A DNA stretch of 25,513 bases. Origin: Actinomycetota bacterium. Its GTDB lineage: Bacteria; Actinomycetota; Thermoleophilia; Gaiellales; Gaiellaceae. Where the stretch lies: assembly GCA_003170995.1 (NCBI GenBank), contig PMXT01000034.1, positions 1 to 25,513 on the forward strand, written 5' to 3'. Shown piece by piece: positions 20,963 through 25,513 of the stretch. Within the stretch, counting starts at the first letter, position 1. Each line of letters begins with the position of its first letter. The notes beneath the pieces were generated by a model, which was given only the letters and a program-made list of their open reading frames with translations, was not told the DNA's origin and searched no databases. Both the position numbers and the translations under genes were made by a program.

Positions 20963-21077
20963 ATGCCGCTACGGCGGCATCGTGCAGGTCGCCGGAAAGG
21001 CCCTGTCCCTTTTCCGACCGCCAAGAAAAGCGTGCAGAGCCGATTGACTGCATAGGCCGTCACTTTCTTTTCGGCTC
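20963..21077 (-). promoter_or_regulatory. Candidate structured leader upstream of the PAS gene
   Basis: Three inverted repeats lie in the 255-nt gap between ilvD and the preferred PAS start. GAGCCGA/TCGGCTC (21071-21077/21037-21043) can hold an inner TGAC/GTCA. CGGAAAAGG/CCTTTCCG lies at about 20993-21016, with one bulge. ATGCCGC-TACG-GCGGCAT (20963-20980) is a perfect 7-bp stem with a tetraloop. Such density is unlike coding sequence and suggests a folded 5' UTR or attenuator. I could not match it to a riboswitch class. Confidence 0.4.
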
Positions 21078-21116
21078 CCAGGCTCAGAATCTTGAAGGTT
21101 TTCGCGCCGCTGCGAC

Positions 21117-22820
21117 TTAGCCGGGCGGGCGGGTGATCGCACCCTCGGAAGCCGAACTGACCAACGCCGCGTACTTGGCAAAGACGCCGCTCGCGTAACG
21201 CGGCGCAGGCGCCTTCCAAGCGGTGAGTCGTGACTCGATCTCCTCGTCCGAAAGCTCGGCCCTGAGCTCGCGTGCCTCGACGTCGAGAACGATCATGTCA
21301 TCCTCGCGCAGGGCGGCGATCGGGCCTCCGCGAGCGGCTTCGGGCGAAACGTGAGCGGCCATGAACCCGTGCGTAGCACCCGAGAAACGCCCGTCGGTGA
21401 GAAGCGCGACCGAGTCATCCAGCCCCTCGCCGGCGAGAGCGGCCGTGACCGCCAGCATCTCGCGCATTCCGGGGCCGCCAGCCGGGCCTTCGTAACGGAT
21501 CACGACCACGTCACCGGCGCTCACCTTGCCGGCCTTGACGGCTGCGAAACACTCTTCCTCGGAGTCGAAAACACGCGCCGGGCCGCGATGAAAAGTGCGC
21601 TCGTGGCCGGCCAGTTTGACGACGCAACCCTCGGGCGCGAGATTGCCTCGGAGGATTGCGAAGCCACCGCGTTTCTGAAACGGCTCGTCGATCTTGGCGA
21701 CGACCTTCTGGTCCTCGGATTCGCTGGCCGAGAGAACGATCTCGCCCAGCGTCCGCCCGTCCACGTTGCGGGCGCTCAGGTGAAGGAGGTCGCGCTTGGC
21801 GAGCTCGCGGGCCAGCAGCGCGCAGCCGCCCGCAGCGTAAAGGTCGGTTGCCACGTACTCGCCGCCGGGTTTGAGGCTGGCGATAACCGGGGTGCGCGCG
21901 GCGATCTCTTCGAAATCGTCGATCTGGAGCGGAATGTCAGCCTCGAGCGCGATCGCGAGCAGGTGTAGGACGCCGTTGGTGGAGCCGCCGCTGGCAGCCA
22001 CCGAGGTGATCGCGTTCTCGAGCGCCTCGCGGGTCACGATCTGCTTGGGAGTGATGTTCTCGCGCACGAGCTTCATCACGAGCTCGCCGGCGTTATAGGC
22101 GGCGGCGCTCTTCCCCCGCTCGGCCGCCGGCACCTCGTTCAGCCCGGCCGGGCTGATACCGAGAAAATCGAGCGCCATCGACATCGTGTTAGCCGTGAAC
22201 TGACCGCCACAGGCGCCGGCGCCCGGGCAGGCGAGCGTCTCCAGCTCGTGTAGGTCGGCGCCCGTCATCTTCCCGACGGCGTGTGTCCCGACCGCCTCGA
22301 ACACGTCCTGGATGGTCACGTCCTTACCGCGCCACTTGCCTGGGGCGATCGAGCCGTTGTAGAGCACGAGCCCCGGGATATCGAGCCGCAGAAGAGCCAT
22401 CACGGCCGCCGGAATCGTCTTGTCGCAGCCAACCAAGCAGACCAGCCCGTCGAACATGTGGCTGTAGGCGACGAGCTCGATCGAGTCGGCGATCACCTCG
22501 CGCGAGACGAGCGATCCACGCATGCCCGGTGTACCCATGGTGACCCCGTCCGAGACGGCGATCGTGTTGAACTCAACCGGCATGCCGCCCGCGTTGCGAA
22601 TGCCTTGCCGAACGTGCTCGGCCAACTCGCGCTGGTTGTAGTTGCAGGGCATCGTCTCGATCCACGTCGACGCAATGCCCACGAGTGGCTTGGCAAGATC
22701 GTCGTCGGTGAAGCCGATGGCCTTGAAGTAGGAGCGAGCAGGCGCGCGGTCGGGGCCGTCGGTGAGGAGCCGGCTGCGTCTCTTGGCGGGATCGGACGGG
22801 AGGTCGTAGAGGCTGCTCAT
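21117..22820 (-). CDS. ilvD: Dihydroxy-acid dehydratase
   Basis: Fe-S enzyme that dehydrates 2,3-dihydroxy acids to 2-keto acids, the third step of valine and isoleucine synthesis; cytoplasmic, 567 residues, normal length. Cys59 (TMPCNYNQ), Cys132 (VGCDKTIPA) and Cys204 ([16 protein letters not shown]) have the spacing of the [2Fe-2S] type. Lys134 of the DK motif is the candidate metal-binding lysine. [12 protein letters not shown] and [24 protein letters not shown] are the C-terminal signature. The ATG at 22820 is preceded by AAAGG. It lies 93 nt after thrB, with a weak hairpin (22889-22911) in the gap. Confidence 0.97.
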   Translation of the reverse strand: MSSLYDLPSDPAKRRSRLLTDGPDRAPARSYFKAIGFTDDDLAKPLVGIASTWIETMPCNYNQRELAEHVRQGIRNAGGMPVEFNTIAVSDGVTMGTPGMRGSLVSREVIADSIELVAYSHMFDGLVCLVGCDKTIPAAVMALLRLDIPGLVLYNGSIAPGKWRGKDVTIQDVFEAVGTHAVGKMTGADLHELETLACPGAGACGGQFTANTMSMALDFLGISPAGLNEVPAAERGKSAAAYNAGELVMKLVRENITPKQIVTREALENAITSVAASGGSTNGVLHLLAIALEADIPLQIDDFEEIAARTPVIASLKPGGEYVATDLYAAGGCALLARELAKRDLLHLSARNVDGRTLGEIVLSASESEDQKVVAKIDEPFQKRGGFAILRGNLAPEGCVVKLAGHERTFHRGPARVFDSEEECFAAVKAGKVSAGDVVVIRYEGPAGGPGMREMLAVTAALAGEGLDDSVALLTDGRFSGATHGFMAAHVSPEAARGGPIAALREDDMIVLDVEARELRAELSDEEIESRLTAWKAPAPRYASGVFAKYAALVSSASEGAITRPPG

Positions 22821-22913
22821 GCCTTTGATCGTAGCCTTTGACTGCTGCCGCTCACAACGAGCCAGTAGCGAGATCCCGACCCGTGTATTTCCCGAATGGC
22901 TTTTCGGAAAAAT

Positions 22914-23780
22914 CTAGAAAACGCCGGCGCCGGCGGCGGCGACGGGCATGGCCAGCACCCTGCAGTCCGAGAAACGCCGCGTCAGCTCCTCGGCACAGGC
23001 ACTCGTTTCTTCGTGCCTTCCCCAGACGATGACCGTCGGGCCCGAGCCCGAGAGAGTGACCCCAACCGACCCGCGTGCCGGCTTTTCCTGGAGCTGGGAG
23101 AGAATCGGCGCTGCCAGCGAGCGGTACGGCTCGTGCAGGCGATCGTGGAAGGCGGCCGTGAGCAAATCGGTATCGCCGCTTGCCAGGCCGGCACCGAGCA
23201 GAGCGGCGCGACCGCCCGAGAAAGCGGCATCGGCATGCGCGACCGTACCCGGGAGTCCGGCCCGAGCCACGATCGTCTCGACACTGTGCTCGGGAATGAC
23301 GGCGATCGGAGCGAGAGGAAGCGAATCGGCAACACGGCGGGCATGCCACAACCCCTCTTCCTCCCACGAGAGCGTTGCGCCGCCGTAAAGGCAGGCAGCG
23401 AGATTGTCGGCGTGTGACTCTAGCCGGGCCGCGAGAGGGAGCAATTCGGCTGGATCCAGGTCGACTCCCTCCCAGAGACAGGCGGCGACCAGACCGAGTG
23501 CGATCGTGGCCGAGCTGGAGCCGAGCCCGCGTGCGAAGGGGATTCGGTTGAGGAAGCGGAAGTGCTTGCCCTCGACATCGGCGACCAACGCGAAGGCGCG
23601 CAAACCGAGGTGGTTTGCATCCCTCGGGGTTTCGGAGACGCCCTCGCCTTCGACCTCGACAAGGGTGCTCTCTGCCTCGCTCACCTCGAGCTCGTTCCAC
23701 AGCTCGAGCGCCATTCCGGCGCAGTCGAAGCCCGGCCCGAGGTTGGCGCTCGTCGCCGGGGCTCGAACGCGAATGCTCAC
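22914..23780 (-). CDS. thrB: Homoserine kinase
   Basis: GHMP-family kinase that phosphorylates homoserine in the threonine branch; cytoplasmic, 288 residues. The GTG at 23780 is chosen because it gives the family N-terminus VSIRVRAPATSANLGPGFDCAG; the frame's extension upstream overlaps hom and is shadow sequence. The ATP-binding motif 2 is PFARGLGSSSATIALG (81-96), and the C-terminal motif 3 is GVTLSGSGPTVIVWG. No strong Shine-Dalgarno is seen. It follows hom by 58 nt. thrC, the next step, is not in the window. Only about 93 nt separate it from ilvD, so continued transcription is likely. Confidence 0.93.
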   Translation of the reverse strand: MSIRVRAPATSANLGPGFDCAGMALELWNELEVSEAESTLVEVEGEGVSETPRDANHLGLRAFALVADVEGKHFRFLNRIPFARGLGSSSATIALGLVAACLWEGVDLDPAELLPLAARLESHADNLAACLYGGATLSWEEEGLWHARRVADSLPLAPIAVIPEHSVETIVARAGLPGTVAHADAAFSGGRAALLGAGLASGDTDLLTAAFHDRLHEPYRSLAAPILSQLQEKPARGSVGVTLSGSGPTVIVWGRHEETSACAEELTRRFSDCRVLAMPVAAAGAGVF

Positions 23781-23838
23781 TTCGCGGAGCCTGGGATCGA
23801 GTAACAACCGGCATCGATCGCGGCCGGACCCCGCTCCA

Positions 23839-25146
23839 TCACGCCCACCCGAGCTCCGAGATCCCACGTCGCGAGATGACCGGGAAGGCCGCCGCGATCT
23901 CACGACTCTCGGACAGGCGACCAATCTCCTCGAGAGCACTATCGACAGCGCCGTAGGCCGCCTCGTGCGAGATTACATGGAGGATGGCACCGCCTTCGAT
24001 CTGGGCCTGAACTAGGCGCGCCACCGAGACACCATGAGCCGCCAGGCGCTCGGCGACACGAGCCAGCACACCCGGGCGATCGTCCACCGCGATCTGGAGG
24101 TAGAACGGCGAGCACAGCTCTCCCGCCGGAAGCTGGTCGAGCGTGCGCCAGCAGGCATCGTTGTGAAGAAAGCCGGTGCCCGTAGTGCCGATGATGCTGA
24201 CCATGTCGGCGATCACGGCCGAGGCGGTCTCGATTCCCCCGGCGCCTGGCCCCTCGAGCGTGATCTCGCGGATCGCATCGCCCTGGAGCATGACGGCGTT
24301 GAACGGGCCCTCCACCGAGGCGAGCGGATGAGCGCGATCGACAAGCGCCGGCGAGACGCGAACGTCGTAACGATCGTCGACCAGAGTCGCCCGCCCGACG
24401 AGGCGGATGACCATTTCCATCTGCTTCGCCGCACTCACGTGCGCCGAGGTGATGTGCTCAACACCCTCGAATTGGACGTCCGCGAGCGTCACGCGCGAGC
24501 CGAAGGCCACCGTCGCCAGGATCGCCATCTTGGCAGCCGCGTCGGCGCCGGAGACGTCCTCGGTCGGGTCCATCTCCGCGTAGCCGTGACGCTTCGCCTC
24601 GGACAGCGCCTCCTCGTACGATGCGCCGAGCTCCATCTGCGTGAGGATGTAGTTGGTGGTGCCGTTGACGATGCCGAGGATCTGGTGGACGTTCGTCACC
24701 ACCAGCGACTCGCGCAGCACCTTGATCACCGGGATCGCAGCGCAGACCGAAGCCTCGAAGCGGAGTTGAACACCGGCGCCCTGGGCAGTCGAGAAGAGCT
24801 CGGCGCCGCGTTGAGCGAGCAGCTGCTTGTTCGCGGTCACGACCGGCTTGCCGCTCCGGAGCAGGCGCAGGATGTAGTCGTGGGTGGGATCGAGCCCGCC
24901 CATCACCTCAGCGACAAGCGTGATCTCGGAGTTGTCGGCGATCTCGGCGAACTCGGTCGTCAGTATTCCTGCAGCGGCCGGAAAGTCTCGCTCCTTGCTC
25001 AGGTCGCGAACGAGCGCCTTGACCACGCGCAGGTGATAGCCGGTGACGCGCTCGATGTCGTCGGCGTTCTCGTGCAGAAAGCGGTTGACCGCCGCCCCTA
25101 CGGTTCCGTAGCCGAGCAGGGCGACGGGAACGTCAACGGGCGCCAT
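23839..25146 (-). CDS. hom: Homoserine dehydrogenase
   Basis: NAD(P)-dependent reduction of aspartate semialdehyde to homoserine, common to threonine and methionine; cytoplasmic, 435 residues. The Rossmann motif is [12 protein letters not shown] (9-20). The catalytic region has [37 protein letters not shown] and the substrate signature [22 protein letters not shown]. The C-terminal ACT domain (about 355-430, [27 protein letters not shown]) is expected to mediate threonine feedback. It is monofunctional, without an aspartokinase domain. The ATG at 25146 overlaps the ilvC stop by 14 nt, so the two are coupled in translation. Confidence 0.96.
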   Translation of the reverse strand: MAPVDVPVALLGYGTVGAAVNRFLHENADDIERVTGYHLRVVKALVRDLSKERDFPAAAGILTTEFAEIADNSEITLVAEVMGGLDPTHDYILRLLRSGKPVVTANKQLLAQRGAELFSTAQGAGVQLRFEASVCAAIPVIKVLRESLVVTNVHQILGIVNGTTNYILTQMELGASYEEALSEAKRHGYAEMDPTEDVSGADAAAKMAILATVAFGSRVTLADVQFEGVEHITSAHVSAAKQMEMVIRLVGRATLVDDRYDVRVSPALVDRAHPLASVEGPFNAVMLQGDAIREITLEGPGAGGIETASAVIADMVSIIGTTGTGFLHNDACWRTLDQLPAGELCSPFYLQIAVDDRPGVLARVAERLAAHGVSVARLVQAQIEGGAILHVISHEAAYGAVDSALEEIGRLSESREIAAAFPVISRRGISELGWA

Positions 25147-25513
25147 CGGATCCAGCGCCCATCAAGCCCTCGCGACCAGCCAGCGATCGCAACTCCTTGC
25201 CGACTTTCTCCACCGGATGCTTAGCCGCCTCTTCGCGCAGGCGCAAGAAGTTTGGCCTTCCAGCCTCCTCCTCGGCGATCAACTCCTTGGCGAATTGCCC
25301 GCTCTGGATCTCTCCGAGGATCTCCTTCATGCGCGCCTTTACGCCCGCATCGATGATGCGCGGGCCGCGTGTGAAATCGCCGTACTCGGCAACGTCCGAG
25401 ATCGAGTAGCGCATGTACTCGAAGCCGCCCTCGTAGATCAGGTCGACGATCAGCTTCAGCTCGTGGATGCACTCGTAGTAGGCGATCTCGGGCTGGTAGC
25501 CGGCCTCGACCAG
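25133..25513 (-). CDS. ilvC: Ketol-acid reductoisomerase, C-terminal part
   Basis: Second common step of valine/isoleucine synthesis. Only the last 126 residues are in the window; the frame is open to base 25513. It starts [20 protein letters not shown] and has [26 protein letters not shown], the knotted C-terminal domain with the metal- and substrate-binding Glu/Ser residues (YYECIHELK and [10 protein letters not shown]). The tail is [18 protein letters not shown]. The stop overlaps the start of hom by 14 nt. The rest of the gene and probably ilvB/ilvN lie beyond the right edge. Confidence 0.96.
   Translation of the reverse strand: MVEAGYQPEIAYYECIHELKLIVDLIYEGGFEYMRYSISDVAEYGDFTRGPRIIDAGVKARMKEILGEIQSGQFAKELIAEEEAGRPNFLRLREEAAKHPVEKVGKELRSLAGREGLMGAGSDGAR

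Noticed and set aside
22889..22911. Possible terminator after thrB
   Set aside because: The stem is weak (about 4+4 bp with a bulge) and no T-run follows on the minus strand, so it is not listed as a feature.

Overview
The window is high-GC DNA with actinobacterial features. It most resembles a Thermoleophilia (Solirubrobacterales/Gaiellales-like) genome. The clues are the short exported collagen-like protein with an 'ITSTKQIKPSVL' segment after the signal sequence, a DUF5661 protein, a TrpB2-type tryptophan synthase beta chain, a large Calx-beta protease with a Lys-rich C-terminal domain, and frequent GTG starts and 4-nt gene overlaps. This taxonomic call is an inference from family resemblance; the window contains no rRNA or tRNA.

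Layout. Positions 1-2700 hold the 3' end of trpB2 with a strong terminator, a structured hairpin element, a DUF5661 gene, an unrecognised gene, a 3'-truncated flavodoxin gene and a small glutaredoxin/GST-N-like protein. Positions 2711-5983 (minus) encode a secreted subtilase-like protein with three exact 111-residue Calx-beta repeats. The usual catalytic His position in its protease domain appears to be Glu. Positions 6291-8686 carry a MacB/LolCDE-type ABC permease and ATPase sharing a GTGA overlap. Positions 8875-9354 encode an exported collagen-like protein. Positions 9765-10713 carry msrB and msrA, which repair oxidised methionine and overlap by 17 nt.

An intact IS1595-family element occupies 10714-12970 (2257 bp). 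It has 27-bp terminal inverted repeats (25/27 matches) and an 8-bp target duplication, CTAACTAG, that contains the msrA stop codon. It carries a transposase that appears leaderless, with a repeat/dyad in its promoter, and at least four small passenger ORFs. Two of these are Cys-rich zinc-ribbon-like proteins, one is a three-TM protein, and one is a 40-residue basic peptide.

Downstream lie a GT39-type membrane glycosyltransferase (minus), a divergent NodB polysaccharide deacetylase and a secreted six-Cys DUF6636-like protein. A structured intergenic region at 15790-16098 follows. From 16099 to the right edge everything is on the minus strand. Read in the direction of transcription it is an amino-acid biosynthesis run: ilvC - hom - thrB - ilvD - PAS-only protein - leuC - leuD - leuB - pheA. 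It covers the valine/isoleucine/leucine pathway, the homoserine/threonine branch and phenylalanine. Several junctions overlap (ilvC/hom 14 nt, leuC/leuD 4 nt, leuD/leuB 4 nt).

The most interesting non-coding signal is a pair of related imperfect hairpins, at 1150-1251 on the plus strand and 16027-16097 on the minus strand. They share arm sequences, and their differences preserve pairing (A-U versus G-U). They sit just 5' of the DUF5661 ribosome-binding site and just 3' of the pheA stop codon. A second candidate structured RNA (15873-16022), with a 16-bp closing stem and a competing local hairpin, lies next to the second copy.
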